Shown here one piece after another: positions 27,105 through 35,988 of a stretch of DNA of 44,480 bases. The notes beneath the pieces are model-generated. The model had not been told where the DNA came from, searched no databases, and saw nothing but the letters and a program-made list of their open reading frames with translations. Both the position numbers and the translations under genes were made by a program. Numbering within the stretch: position 1 is the stretch's first letter; each line of letters starts with the position of its first letter. The stretch lies in NCBI GenBank assembly GCA_902777325.1, contig CACYTH010000025.1, positions 1 through 44,480 on the forward strand, given 5' to 3'. Origin of the DNA: an uncultured Coriobacteriaceae bacterium (GTDB lineage: Bacteria; Actinomycetota; Coriobacteriia; Coriobacteriales; Atopobiaceae).

Positions 27105-28031
27105 CTACGCGCGGAATCGCTCAGCCCACTTGTCAACCGCGTAGTTCATGACCACGGCGTACTTCTCCTCGTCATAGGGCGTCTCGAGAAACGCCTTCAG
27201 GCCCGACGGGTCGTCATGCCCCAGCACGAAGACGTTGGCGGGCGAGTAGAAGTCCTCCGCAAGGATGCTCTGGTTGTTGGTGATCAGCTTCTTGTGGTTT
27301 GACAACGCCTCGAACGTGCGCAGCGTGACCCACTCCTGCCCCGGCTCCACGATCTCGATGACCGACTTGCCCCTGCTGACGATGTCGTAGTACTCGTCCT
27401 CAGCAAGCAGGTAGTCGCGCGAGAAGGGCTCTCCCGCAGCATCCTTGTTGCCCGTGTAGAAGTGGAAGAACGCCTTGATGTCGTTGTCCGCACACAGCTG
27501 GTAGCACTCCCTCACCATCTGCAGGCGATGCTTCCACTTGCCCGCCCTGTCGGCGCAGATGCAGACGGTGTCAAACTCCGGCTCCCCGCCCGAGAGGTCG
27601 ATGGTCGGACAGAAGAACTGTGGGTTGTACCTCAGTCCGTACTGATCGCAGTCGGGCTTGTTGAACGACCAGTTCTCGATAAAGGGCTCCTCAGGAATCG
27701 GATAGCGCGAGATGGAGACCTTGTCCCAGAAGTAATTGACAAGCCTGGCGTGGCTGTTGTGCCTGCGCACCCACCCCAGGATGGACGGAGAGTACTCCGA
27801 CGCGATGTACACGATGACGTCGTAGTCGTCAACCTGCTTCTTCCAGTCACCCAGCCACAGGCCCATGAGGCCCGGGGCGACGCGCAGCGCCAGGCGCCTG
27901 AGCACCATGCTCGGCACGCTTGCCTGCCTAAAGGTGCAGCGCGCATCCAGCCCCTCGGTCTTGTTGATGTTCTGCAGAAAGACGTTGTCTGCCGAGGTCT
28001 GGTAGTGGGTGAGAAGCAAAACCTTTTTCAT
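27105..28031 (-). CDS. Putative polysaccharide-biosynthesis glycosyltransferase (unclassified GT-B type)
   Basis: A protein of 308 aa. It starts MKKVLLLTHYQTSADN like GT-B enzymes and has a later segment (VEPGQEWVTLRTFEALSNHKKLIT) resembling the donor-binding C-terminal half. The central WSFNKPDCDQYGLRYNPQFF resembles proteins found in exopolysaccharide loci. I cannot assign a family with certainty. The ATG at 28031 is chosen because the protein then begins with the first beta strand; the ribosome site is poor (GGCAGG), so coupling to the gene 35 nt upstream is likely. Last gene of the six-gene minus-strand operon. Confidence 0.65.
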   Translation of the reverse strand: MKKVLLLTHYQTSADNVFLQNINKTEGLDARCTFRQASVPSMVLRRLALRVAPGLMGLWLGDWKKQVDDYDVIVYIASEYSPSILGWVRRHNSHARLVNYFWDKVSISRYPIPEEPFIENWSFNKPDCDQYGLRYNPQFFCPTIDLSGGEPEFDTVCICADRAGKWKHRLQMVRECYQLCADNDIKAFFHFYTGNKDAAGEPFSRDYLLAEDEYYDIVSRGKSVIEIVEPGQEWVTLRTFEALSNHKKLITNNQSILAEDFYSPANVFVLGHDDPSGLKAFLETPYDEEKYAVVMNYAVDKWAERFRA

Positions 28032-28066
28032 GAGCGATGCCTGCCAAGACGTTGGGTTGATGGGCA

Positions 28067-29134
28067 CTACTTGGCGCCCAGGGCTCTGTAGGTGGCCTCG
28101 ATTCCGTCGCGATATGCCGTAAGGTCGCAGAACCTCTCGGACGAGCGCCTGACGGCATCCGCCTGGAAGGCATCGCCAGGGGTGCTGGAGAGCAGTGACG
28201 TCAGCTCTGCCACGAACTCGGGCTCGTTGGAGCAGAGCCTGCCGGACGTGGCGTCCACCACGTCCACAAGGCCACCGACGGGCGAGGCAAACACGGGAAC
28301 GCCGAGGCACATCGCCTCGACCGCCGCCAGGCCAAAGCCCTCGAACTTCGATGGCATGACCAGCGCGGACGCATGCACCAGCAGCGGATAGGGGTTCTCG
28401 ACAAATCCGAGCATGTCGATCTTGTCCTGAAGCCCCAGCTCCTGGACAAGCTGGCGCACCTCATCCCTCAACTCGCCATCGCCCGCCATCACGCCACGGA
28501 CGTCGACGCCCGCATCCCTGAGGGAGCCCATGATCCGCACGAAGGCAAGGGGATTCTTTGGCTCGGCAAGCCTGCCCAGAAACATCAGGAAGGGCTTGTC
28601 CGGTACGGCAAACTTTGGCTCCACCTTCGCCTGCCTGCGCACGCGGTCGCCATCGACCACGTTGGGCAGCACCCGCACGCGGCCGCGCAGCACACGCCTG
28701 TACACGTACTCGTCCTCCACCGAGGACGAGACCGTAATGATCGCCTTCAGGCGCGGAGCGACCATGGCAAACGCAATCGACCCCGGGAACAGGGGATTTT
28801 TCAGCCAAGGGGGGTTGTTGTGCAGGTGCGAGACGATGGGCACGGGCGTGCAGGCGAGCGCGGCCAATGCGGACATGCTGAAGTCATGCGCGTGGATGAT
28901 GTCGGGGCGGGTGTCCTTGATGGCACGTCGCACGCACCGTACGCTGGGCTTCTCCAACCCGTAGTAGGTCATGCCCGCCTCAGTCACGTAGTGCTCGATG
29001 TCCCCCTCGGGCGAGGCGTATATCGTGTCATACGAGTCGGCGGTCAGCCCCATGATCTGCAGGGCAACGCGCTCCGCCCCCGAGATGGTGGTCGACCTGA
29101 GCAGATGCAGCACCTTTGGCTTGTGAGCGCTCAT
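28067..29134 (-). CDS. Family 4 glycosyltransferase
   Basis: A GT-B enzyme of 355 aa. N-terminal VLHLLRSTTISGAERVALQIM, IIHAHDFSMSALAAL and HLHNNPPW; C-terminal LMFLGRLAEPKNPLAFVRIM and the E-x7-E stretch MPSKFEGFGLAAVEAMCLG. The order is typical of cytoplasmic retaining transferases of surface-glycan loci. The ATG at 29134 has GGGAGAGG upstream, 11 nt after the stop of the DUF616 gene. Confidence 0.92.
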   Translation of the reverse strand: MSAHKPKVLHLLRSTTISGAERVALQIMGLTADSYDTIYASPEGDIEHYVTEAGMTYYGLEKPSVRCVRRAIKDTRPDIIHAHDFSMSALAALACTPVPIVSHLHNNPPWLKNPLFPGSIAFAMVAPRLKAIITVSSSVEDEYVYRRVLRGRVRVLPNVVDGDRVRRQAKVEPKFAVPDKPFLMFLGRLAEPKNPLAFVRIMGSLRDAGVDVRGVMAGDGELRDEVRQLVQELGLQDKIDMLGFVENPYPLLVHASALVMPSKFEGFGLAAVEAMCLGVPVFASPVGGLVDVVDATSGRLCSNEPEFVAELTSLLSSTPGDAFQADAVRRSSERFCDLTAYRDGIEATYRALGAK

Positions 29135-29145
29135 GCGGCCTCTCC

Positions 29146-30090
29146 CTACGAGGTGTGCTTGGCGATGTGGACCTTGGTGTCGGAGTAGACGTTGCGCCCC
29201 ATGGTTGCCACGGCGTCGCAGGGGATGTCCTGCTGCCACAGCACGTAGGGCAGGGCAAGCTGGTCGCGCCCGCTGCCCGACGCGTTGAACTCCCGCCACC
29301 AGCCGGCAAAGACGCCCTTGCCGATCTCGCTCTTGAGGTCGGCTGCGATCACGTTGCACTCCAGCATCCCGTAGTCGAGGGGGTAGCCCTCGGCCACGTA
29401 GCGCTCGATCTGCATGTCCATGGCGGTGGGGTTGCCCTTGGCGGATGCCTTGCAGGCAATGACCTCGTCCGCTATCGACGACCTGACGCGATGGTGGTGC
29501 AGCGCGATGCCTGCCTCGGGACGAATGAGCTCCACATAGTAGCTGAGGTCCGAGACGGGTTGGATGTTTCCGTCCACATAGACGGAGGCGTCATACTCGT
29601 CCGCAAACAGCTCGTAGGGGTGGAACTTTATGTAGCGGTTGATGCCCGTCGCCGTGCCGCCGCTGGCCTTGCGCACCTCCTCGGGGATGGGGCGCACCTC
29701 CCAACCGTCGACGAGAGAGGCATCCTGGCCCTCGAGAAAGAGCACGTAGCTTATGTTTGGCGCCTTCCAGAGTGGGGCCAAGGGCAGGTCGTAGTTGCCG
29801 ACGATGCACGAGTAGACCACCACATGCTTGTTGGGGTCACCGGTGCGCAGGCTTGCCTCCCACTCCTCGGGCGTGAGGTTGGGATACTCCGGATGGCGCG
29901 GGGCCTTAGTGAAGGCGCGGAACATCCTGAACTCGCGATATGCGTTGCGGATGCCCGCAAGGCTCTTGTCACTCAGGATTCGCTCGAGGTTCTTCCTGCG
30001 CACGCCTGCGGCGTACTCGGCAGAGGCGCGCAGCTCGATCGCCCGGGCGTTGAGGGTCTCCAACGCGCGCAGCGTGTCCGTATCGTTCAT
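29146..30090 (-). CDS. DUF616 (TOD1/MUCI70-like) putative glycosyltransferase
   Basis: A protein of 314 aa. An N-terminal helical region of about 90 residues is followed by a GT-A-like domain: VVYSCIVGNYD, NRYIKFHPYELF, DASVYVDGNIQP (DxD-like motif) and GSGRDQLALPYVLW near the C-terminus. These match the DUF616 family, which includes plant proteins needed for glycan synthesis. Activity in bacteria is not established to my knowledge. The ATG follows GGAGGAGAG. Between the aminotransferase (15 nt) and the family 4 enzyme (11 nt) in one operon. Confidence 0.78.
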   Translation of the reverse strand: MNDTDTLRALETLNARAIELRASAEYAAGVRRKNLERILSDKSLAGIRNAYREFRMFRAFTKAPRHPEYPNLTPEEWEASLRTGDPNKHVVVYSCIVGNYDLPLAPLWKAPNISYVLFLEGQDASLVDGWEVRPIPEEVRKASGGTATGINRYIKFHPYELFADEYDASVYVDGNIQPVSDLSYYVELIRPEAGIALHHHRVRSSIADEVIACKASAKGNPTAMDMQIERYVAEGYPLDYGMLECNVIAADLKSEIGKGVFAGWWREFNASGSGRDQLALPYVLWQQDIPCDAVATMGRNVYSDTKVHIAKHTS

Positions 30091-30105
30091 GGCTTCTCTC
30101 CTCCG

Positions 30106-31215
30106 TTACGCCTGGCATCCGATGACGATGTCGCAGATGCGGTCAACGTCCTCGAGCGGCAGGTCCGGGTAGAGCGGCAGCGTCAGCACGCGCAGCGAGA
30201 GGTACAGGGCCACCGGCGTGTCGCTGGGATCGTAGGTGTCCCGATAGCAGTCGAACGCGCTCACGAGGGGATAGAAGTACTTGCGCGGGGTGATGCCCTG
30301 CGCAGTGAGCGCGGCGTACACCTCGTTGCGCGAGGCGCCAAACACCTTCTCGTCAAACACGACGGGGAAGTAGGCGTAGTTGGAGGTCACGCGCGGGTCG
30401 ATGGGGCAGAGCTGGACGCCAGGCACGCCCGCCAGGCGCTCGCGGTAACGCGCGACGACCTGTGCGCGCTTTGCAATCTGCTCGCCGACATGGCGCAGGT
30501 TGCACAGGCCCATGGCCGCACTGAACTCGTTCATCTTTGCATTGGCGCCCACGGCCTCGACCGTCTCGGCGTCATGGATGCCAAAGTTCTTGAGGTCACG
30601 CAGACGCTGGCCAAACTCGGCGTCACGGTAGCAGACCGCACCGCCCTCGATGGAGTTGTAGACCTTGGTGGCATGGAAGGAGAAGCACGACACGTCGCCA
30701 AAGCTGCCCACGCCGTAGCCCTTGTAGGTCTCGCCAAAGGTGTGCGCGGCATCGTAGATTACCTTGAGGCCGTACTTGTCGGCCACGGCCTGGATACCCT
30801 CCACGTCGCAGATGTTGCCATACACGTGCACCGGCACGATGGCGCAGGTGCGGTCCGTGACCAGCGACTCGAGCTTCTCCACGTCCATGGTGAAGTCCTG
30901 GGGGTTGACGTCGCAGAACACCGGGGTCAGACCGTTGCGCACGATGGCGTGCGTGGTGGAGGCAAAGGTGAACGGTGTGGTGATGACCTCGCCCTTGAGC
31001 TTGAGCGCCTGCATGGACATCTCGAGGGCCATGTGGCCGTTGACCACAAGGTCGATCTGCTCCACGCCCAGGTAGTCCTTGAGCTCGCGACGCAAGGTCT
31101 CGTGCTTCTCACCCATGTTGGTGAGCCATCGCGTCTCCCAGATCGAGCGGATCTCGTCAACATACTCGTCAAACGGAGGCAGCGTTGCCTGGGTCACGAG
31201 AATCTGTTTAGCCAT
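30106..31215 (-). CDS. DegT/DnrJ/EryC1/StrS-family sugar aminotransferase
   Basis: A PLP enzyme of 369 aa that converts a 4-keto nucleotide sugar to an amino sugar. The PLP lysine is K184 in FSFHATKVYNS, the PLP-nitrogen Asp is D155 in IYDAAHTFG, and the N-terminal region has the TNMGEKHETLRREL segment. Closest in character to VioA/FdtB/WecE-type transaminases; the exact sugar is unknown. AGGAG precedes the ATG. The matching dehydratase that makes the keto sugar is not in the window. Follows the flippase after 56 nt. Confidence 0.92.
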   Translation of the reverse strand: MAKQILVTQATLPPFDEYVDEIRSIWETRWLTNMGEKHETLRRELKDYLGVEQIDLVVNGHMALEMSMQALKLKGEVITTPFTFASTTHAIVRNGLTPVFCDVNPQDFTMDVEKLESLVTDRTCAIVPVHVYGNICDVEGIQAVADKYGLKVIYDAAHTFGETYKGYGVGSFGDVSCFSFHATKVYNSIEGGAVCYRDAEFGQRLRDLKNFGIHDAETVEAVGANAKMNEFSAAMGLCNLRHVGEQIAKRAQVVARYRERLAGVPGVQLCPIDPRVTSNYAYFPVVFDEKVFGASRNEVYAALTAQGITPRKYFYPLVSAFDCYRDTYDPSDTPVALYLSLRVLTLPLYPDLPLEDVDRICDIVIGCQA

Positions 31216-31271
31216 AACTGCGCTCCTAACCGAGTGCGAATACAGATGTCGGCAGACACGTGCTAGTATGC

Positions 31272-32744
31272 CTAAGCCCTACCGCGCATCTTCTTGATAA
31301 AGGATACCGTCATCTGCTTTACGTAGTCATACGAATCAAGCTTGAGGACAGAAGAACCAACGAGGTAGAAAGCTGCGCCCGCAAAGAACTGCAGCGTGAG
31401 AATGGCGAGGGTGGGCAAGGGCAGCCAGCTGATCGGATAGACCGCCAGGCCCATGACGACGGAGAGCGAGATGCTGGGCAGGATGTCGAGCAGCTGCTCC
31501 GAGTACTTGTAGTTGAGCAGCTTGCGGTTGGGCCACGAGTTGATGATCTGGCTCGCCACGCTGTTGACCAGCAGGCTGTACGCCATGGCCATGACGCTGA
31601 TGTTCATGGTCGCGATCAGCAGGATGAACCCGATGATGTTCTTGGCAATCTCCAGCTTGAGGAAGAGGTCGCTGCGACCCATGGCCTTGATGGCGTTCAG
31701 GTTGGCCGTGTGCAGCGGCCAAAACAGGTACGTAATGCAGAAGATGCGCAGGTACGGGACGCACGGGAGCCACTTGTCGGTAAACACGAGGCTCACAAGG
31801 GGCTCGGCGCAAAATGCGATGCCCATCATGAGCGGCGCCATCACGTAGGTGCTGACGGTCATCGACTTGCGGCACATGCTGCGCACGCGGCTTGCGTCGT
31901 CCTGCTCCAGGGACATCACGGGCAGAAGCACGCTGTCGATGGACGCGTTGATGTTGACCACCACGAGGTTGGGGAACTGCTGGCCACGGTTGTAGAAGGC
32001 CAGGTCCGTTTCCGTGTAGATCTTGCCGATGAGCAGCTGGCGGATGTTGTTGTAGAGCGTGTCGATCAGCGCCGACACGAGCAGCTTCCAGCCGTAGGAC
32101 ACGAGGGTCCCGAGGCGCGCCAGGGAGAACGCCCGTATCGGACGCCACTTGACGGTAAACCACAGCACGATGGTGGCGACAAGAACGTTGATTACCTGCT
32201 GAGCGACAAGCGCCCAGACACCATAGCCCATAAGCGCCATGGCCACGCCCACAATGCCCGAGACGACCGTGCCGCTCAGGGTGGACCAGAAGAAACGCCT
32301 GAACTGCAGCGTGCGCGACACGTACGCCTGCTGCACGTTGCGCACGCCAGAGACGAGCAGGGTCGTCGCCAGCACGCGGGTGATGGGCACGAGGTCGGGG
32401 TTGTTGTAGAACGCGCCGACGGCGGGCGCCGCAAAGAAGGCGACCATGTAGGTGAGCGTGCACCACACGATGTTGAAGTAGAACACGGTGGAGAAGTCGA
32501 TGTCGTCGGCATCCTTCTTCTGGATCAGCGCACTGCCCATGCCGCTGTCGACAAACACCTGCAGGATCTGGGTGAACACCAGCACGAGCGAGATGGTTCC
32601 AAAGGCCTCGGGCGCCAGAACGCGCGCAAGGACAACGGAGACGACAAATTGGACGAGCTGCGAGGCGATGCGCTCGGCAAAGCGCCAGAGAAAGCCCGAG
32701 ATCACCTTGCCCCGCGACGCAGCCTCTTGTATGTACTCGCTCAC
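31272..32744 (-). CDS. Wzx-type oligosaccharide flippase (MOP superfamily)
   Basis: A membrane protein of 490 aa with about 12 to 14 helices. N-terminal GFLWRFAERIASQLVQFVVS followed by VLARVLAPEAFGTISLVLVF is typical of the WzxC/TuaB branch; SGMGSALIQKKDADDIDFSTVFYFN is also characteristic. It would flip lipid-linked repeat units outward. The start is GTG, overlapping the upstream stop by 4 nt (GTGA), so translation is coupled to the family 2 glycosyltransferase. Confidence 0.92.
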   Translation of the reverse strand: MSEYIQEAASRGKVISGFLWRFAERIASQLVQFVVSVVLARVLAPEAFGTISLVLVFTQILQVFVDSGMGSALIQKKDADDIDFSTVFYFNIVWCTLTYMVAFFAAPAVGAFYNNPDLVPITRVLATTLLVSGVRNVQQAYVSRTLQFRRFFWSTLSGTVVSGIVGVAMALMGYGVWALVAQQVINVLVATIVLWFTVKWRPIRAFSLARLGTLVSYGWKLLVSALIDTLYNNIRQLLIGKIYTETDLAFYNRGQQFPNLVVVNINASIDSVLLPVMSLEQDDASRVRSMCRKSMTVSTYVMAPLMMGIAFCAEPLVSLVFTDKWLPCVPYLRIFCITYLFWPLHTANLNAIKAMGRSDLFLKLEIAKNIIGFILLIATMNISVMAMAYSLLVNSVASQIINSWPNRKLLNYKYSEQLLDILPSISLSVVMGLAVYPISWLPLPTLAILTLQFFAGAAFYLVGSSVLKLDSYDYVKQMTVSFIKKMRGRA

Positions 32745-33685
32745 CGGGACCTCAACCTCTCCAGCTTGTACGATGCGCTGTTGTAGAGCATGTAGGGCAG
32801 GGCGCGCGCCTTGTCGCCAAGCGGTTTGCGTCTCCAGGCGTCAGTCCTGAATGCCGCCCCAAAGCGCCCCAGATAGGCGTTGTAGTCGAGCATGAGCTCG
32901 TCGATGTGCTTCTTGATCGCCTCGGTCTGAACGTAGTCGGTCTGCTCGTCAAGCTTGTTGAGCGACTCGATCACCTTCATCAGATGGTCTGCGACCTTGA
33001 CCTTGGAGCCCAGCATCTTGCTGGTGAAGGACCCCTTGGACGCAACCCTGTACGCTGACATGCAGCGGTCGATGTAGTACATGCCCCCGCGCATGGCACC
33101 AGAGATCTGCACCATGTAGTCGAGGTGGAAGTCTATGACGGCCTGCGGCGGATGCACGTAGGCCTCGGTGCGCATGAAGATGCTGTTGGTGACCACGTAG
33201 GCCCCGCCGCCCATGATGACATCCTCGACGGGAATGATGCAGTCCCGCTGCTTGGGGCGGACCATGCCCAGCGATTCCAGCGTGTCGGGGCGAACCCTGT
33301 CGCCCGCATGCACGCAGATGTCTATCTCGGGGTGGCTCTCCAAGGCGTCGTACTGAAGCTGCAGCTTGTGAGGGTCGGTCCAGTAGTCGTCTCCCTCGCA
33401 GATGGCCACGTACTTGCCCTTTGCGCGCGCAGACTGGACATAGAAGTTGTGGAGGCCGCCCGGCGTGTACTGGTTGACCTCCTCGTAGTACGGCTTGACG
33501 ATGTCCGGATACTGCGCGGCGTAACGCGCTATGACCTCGGCCGTCTGGTCCGTCGACGCGTCATCATGCACCAGCACCTCGAAGGCAAAGGAGGTCTCCT
33601 GCTCGACGAAGCTCCTGAGGGCGTCCTCGACATAGTCGCCCTGGTTATATGTGTTGCAGATGATGCTGACCTTGACTTCGTCCAT
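32741..33685 (-). CDS. Family 2 glycosyltransferase
   Basis: A GT-A enzyme of 314 aa. VSIICNTYNQGDYVEDALRS at the N-terminus, VLVHDDASTDQTAEVIARY, and the DxD-like YVAICEGDDYWTDPHKLQLQ are diagnostic. The C-terminal 100 residues form a helical region. The ATG at 33685 is chosen because it gives the conserved start; the ribosome site is weak (GGAAC). First gene of the operon running to 27105, behind a promoter with a 5' hairpin. Confidence 0.92.
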   Translation of the reverse strand: MDEVKVSIICNTYNQGDYVEDALRSFVEQETSFAFEVLVHDDASTDQTAEVIARYAAQYPDIVKPYYEEVNQYTPGGLHNFYVQSARAKGKYVAICEGDDYWTDPHKLQLQYDALESHPEIDICVHAGDRVRPDTLESLGMVRPKQRDCIIPVEDVIMGGGAYVVTNSIFMRTEAYVHPPQAVIDFHLDYMVQISGAMRGGMYYIDRCMSAYRVASKGSFTSKMLGSKVKVADHLMKVIESLNKLDEQTDYVQTEAIKKHIDELMLDYNAYLGRFGAAFRTDAWRRKPLGDKARALPYMLYNSASYKLERLRSR

Positions 33686-33745
33686 GTTGTTCCAGTGAAT
33701 CCGCACGCCTTTACGGCAGCTTGTCCATGTCCTACGCTTGTATAA

Positions 33746-33780
33746 CAAAAGCACCTCTTGCAGGTGCGGGCTTCATTGTA
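33746..33780 (-). promoter_or_regulatory. -10 box followed by a hairpin and T-rich run at the start of the glycosyltransferase operon
   Basis: Minus-strand TACAAT (33775-33780) is followed 7 bp later by GCACCT-GCAAG-AGGTGC (33751-33767) and then TTTTGTTAT. The hairpin would lie at the extreme 5' end of the transcript. It could protect the RNA or act as an early terminator; I cannot decide. The rest of the divergent gap (33686-33895) shows nothing else. Confidence 0.45.
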
Positions 33781-33895
33781 GTCTATGGCACGCACGCAAA
33801 GACGAGGTGCTAGGCCTCTGCTGCCTGAAACCAGCGAATGTGCGCACGGACGCTGACGCGGCAAAGCCAGATGTCATCGAGGAGGTTACAGGCAC

Positions 33896-34801
33896 ATGCT
33901 AGATATCAGAGAGGTCTACCCCATCCGTCGGCTGTACTTTGCGCTCTTCAACGAGCTGCCCATGGCCATCTTTGGCGAGGAGCGCGTGGAGCGTCGCCTC
34001 TTCAAGAGCGTCCTTGGCTACGAGCCCGACTTTGAGAACCCAAAGACGCTCAACGAGAAGATGTGCTGGCTCAAGCTGCACGACCATCGCGACTTCTGCA
34101 CGATGGTCGCTGACAAGTACCGCGTGCGCGACTATATCGCCGAGAACTTTGGCGAGGAGTACCTCGTGCCCCTCGTGGCGCGTCTGGACTCGTGGCGCGA
34201 CGTGCGCCGCGAGGCCTTTCCCGACTACCCCACCATCATCAAGTGCAACAACGGCAGCGGCACCTGGCAGATCGTGCGCGACCCCGACGCCGTCGACTAC
34301 AAGAGGCTGCGCAACAGCTGCCGCATCTGGATGAACCTCAACCACTACTACGTCCTGTGCGAGTGGCAGTACAAGAACGTCAAGCCCTGCCTGCTCATCG
34401 AGAAGCTGCTCATGACGCCCGAGGGCAAGGTTCCCGCCGACATCAAGCTGCACTTCTTCAACGGCGAGTGCGCCTTCATCTACAAGGTCGTCAACCGCGA
34501 GACCGACAACTACCGCGCGTTCTTCTCGCCCGACTGGGAGCTTCTGCCCTTCCAGTTCACATCAAAGAACAAGTACAAGAAGATCACCAAGCCCATCAAC
34601 GAGCCCAGGCCCCAAGGCCTCGACAAGATGATCGAGATCGGAACCGAGATCGCCAAGAACTTCAAGTACGTGCGCGTCGACTTCTACGACATGGGCGACA
34701 GGTTCTACTTCAGCGAGATCACGCTCTACCATGGCGCGGGTCACAACAAGTTCTACCCGTCAGAGTACGACGAGCAGTATGCGGAGATGCTCCAGATCTA
34801 G
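33896..34801 (+). CDS. TupA-like ATP-grasp protein
   Basis: A protein of 301 aa matching the ATP-grasp family named after TupA, which joins glutamate to uronate in teichuronopeptides. Visible: KTLNEKMCWLKLHDHRDFCTMVADKYRVRDY, PTIIKCNNGSGTWQIV (ATP binding), ADIKLHFFNGE, and the metal-binding YVRVDFYDMGDRFYFSEIT. It may add an amino acid or similar group to the glycan. AGGAGG lies upstream of the ATG. Single plus-strand gene; its 3' end overlaps the convergent FrhB-like gene by 4 nt. Confidence 0.85.
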   Translation: MLDIREVYPIRRLYFALFNELPMAIFGEERVERRLFKSVLGYEPDFENPKTLNEKMCWLKLHDHRDFCTMVADKYRVRDYIAENFGEEYLVPLVARLDSWRDVRREAFPDYPTIIKCNNGSGTWQIVRDPDAVDYKRLRNSCRIWMNLNHYYVLCEWQYKNVKPCLLIEKLLMTPEGKVPADIKLHFFNGECAFIYKVVNRETDNYRAFFSPDWELLPFQFTSKNKYKKITKPINEPRPQGLDKMIEIGTEIAKNFKYVRVDFYDMGDRFYFSEITLYHGAGHNKFYPSEYDEQYAEMLQI

Positions 34802-35988
34802 CGTCCCAGCAGCCGACGGAGCAGCTTGACGGGCGGCGTGTCGCAGACCAGGTCGTACACGTACTCGAACCCCATCTGCCTGACGCAGTAGCGCTTGATC
34901 TTGGCGTAGTCTCCCGCGCGGAACATCTGGAGCACCACCGAGCGGTCCTCCGGCATGGGTTGCGGCGCGCGCACGGCAGCCCCTCCGGGAATGACATCCG
35001 CGATGTCGCACTCCTCGCGCACGAGGGCACTCGCCTCCACCAGGCTCTTACCCTTGTCCGTGTTGGCGAGAATCACCGAGATTCCGTAGGTGCTGTCAAG
35101 CGGACCCCCGTTTTGCACAAGCACCTCGGGACGCTGCCGCTCGATGCCCCAGAAGTCCCCCAGGGAGAGGTCTCCCACACGCCTGTCGCAGGCATAGGGA
35201 CAGCTGTAGCACGACTCGCGATAGAACTTCGAAGTCTGGAAGAGGTACCAGTAGGCTTCCTGCAGCGCCGTCATGCGCACGACCTTGCCGTTGGCGAGCG
35301 TCAGCCGCGACTTGTACCCAACGCCACGCTCCTTGTCGCGAAAGACGTAGTCGGTGACGTCCCGGCGATGCTTGTCCTTGAGATAGCGCAGGTAGAGGTT
35401 CAACTGATGCGGCGAGGTGTTGCCGTGGCAGAAGATGTCGACCGTCACAAGCGTGTCGTAGCCGCGGCCAAGGTATCCATAGAGGCCGGCAACCTGGCAG
35501 GGGAGTCCCGAGAAGAGCACGCGCTCGCCACGCCGAAGACGTGCCTTCACCTCGTCAAACACGGGATGCGCGGCACCCTGCGCATACTTTGACCCCTGCA
35601 GGCGAGAAAGGCCCGCTACGTCGGCAACACCCTCGTGGGCGACATGAGCCGCTGAGTCCACGATGTCCATCGCGGCACCGTACACGGTACCGCCATCCTG
35701 CAGAAACGCCTGTGCCAGCTCAAAGAACGCACCACCCGACGCGGACCTCAGCAACACCTCTCGCGCGGGCGACTGGGCCGCGTACACCGCCTCCTGCAAG
35801 CGCAACTCGGCCTGGTTGATTGCCGGGCACGCCTCACGGCATCGGTTGCAGTGAATGCAGGCATCGTCGTCGATGGACGCGAACGCAAACCCGTCGGGCT
35901 GCCCGTCAAGCGTGATGGCCTTGACAGGACAAACCGCCGCGCAGGCACCGCAACCAGTGCATTCCTTGAACTCAACTATGTGGCTCAC
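34798..35988 (-). CDS. FrhB/FdhB-like iron-sulfur flavoprotein of a polysaccharide locus
   Basis: A protein of 396 aa. Two [4Fe-4S] motifs at the N-terminus: CTGCGACAAVCP and CIHCNRCREACP. The coenzyme F420 hydrogenase/dehydrogenase beta-subunit domains follow, with SASGGAFFELA, GLPCQVAGLYGYL, CHGNTSP and the Cys-rich CYSCPYACDRRVGDLSLGDFWG. Such proteins are common in glycan loci of bacteria without F420 and are thought to reduce or modify a sugar intermediate; the reaction is unknown. The GTG at 35988 overlaps the CapA stop by 4 nt. An ATG at 36003 with a longer overlap is an alternative. Confidence 0.85.
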   Translation of the reverse strand: MSHIVEFKECTGCGACAAVCPVKAITLDGQPDGFAFASIDDDACIHCNRCREACPAINQAELRLQEAVYAAQSPAREVLLRSASGGAFFELAQAFLQDGGTVYGAAMDIVDSAAHVAHEGVADVAGLSRLQGSKYAQGAAHPVFDEVKARLRRGERVLFSGLPCQVAGLYGYLGRGYDTLVTVDIFCHGNTSPHQLNLYLRYLKDKHRRDVTDYVFRDKERGVGYKSRLTLANGKVVRMTALQEAYWYLFQTSKFYRESCYSCPYACDRRVGDLSLGDFWGIERQRPEVLVQNGGPLDSTYGISVILANTDKGKSLVEASALVREECDIADVIPGGAAVRAPQPMPEDRSVVLQMFRAGDYAKIKRYCVRQMGFEYVYDLVCDTPPVKLLRRLLGR

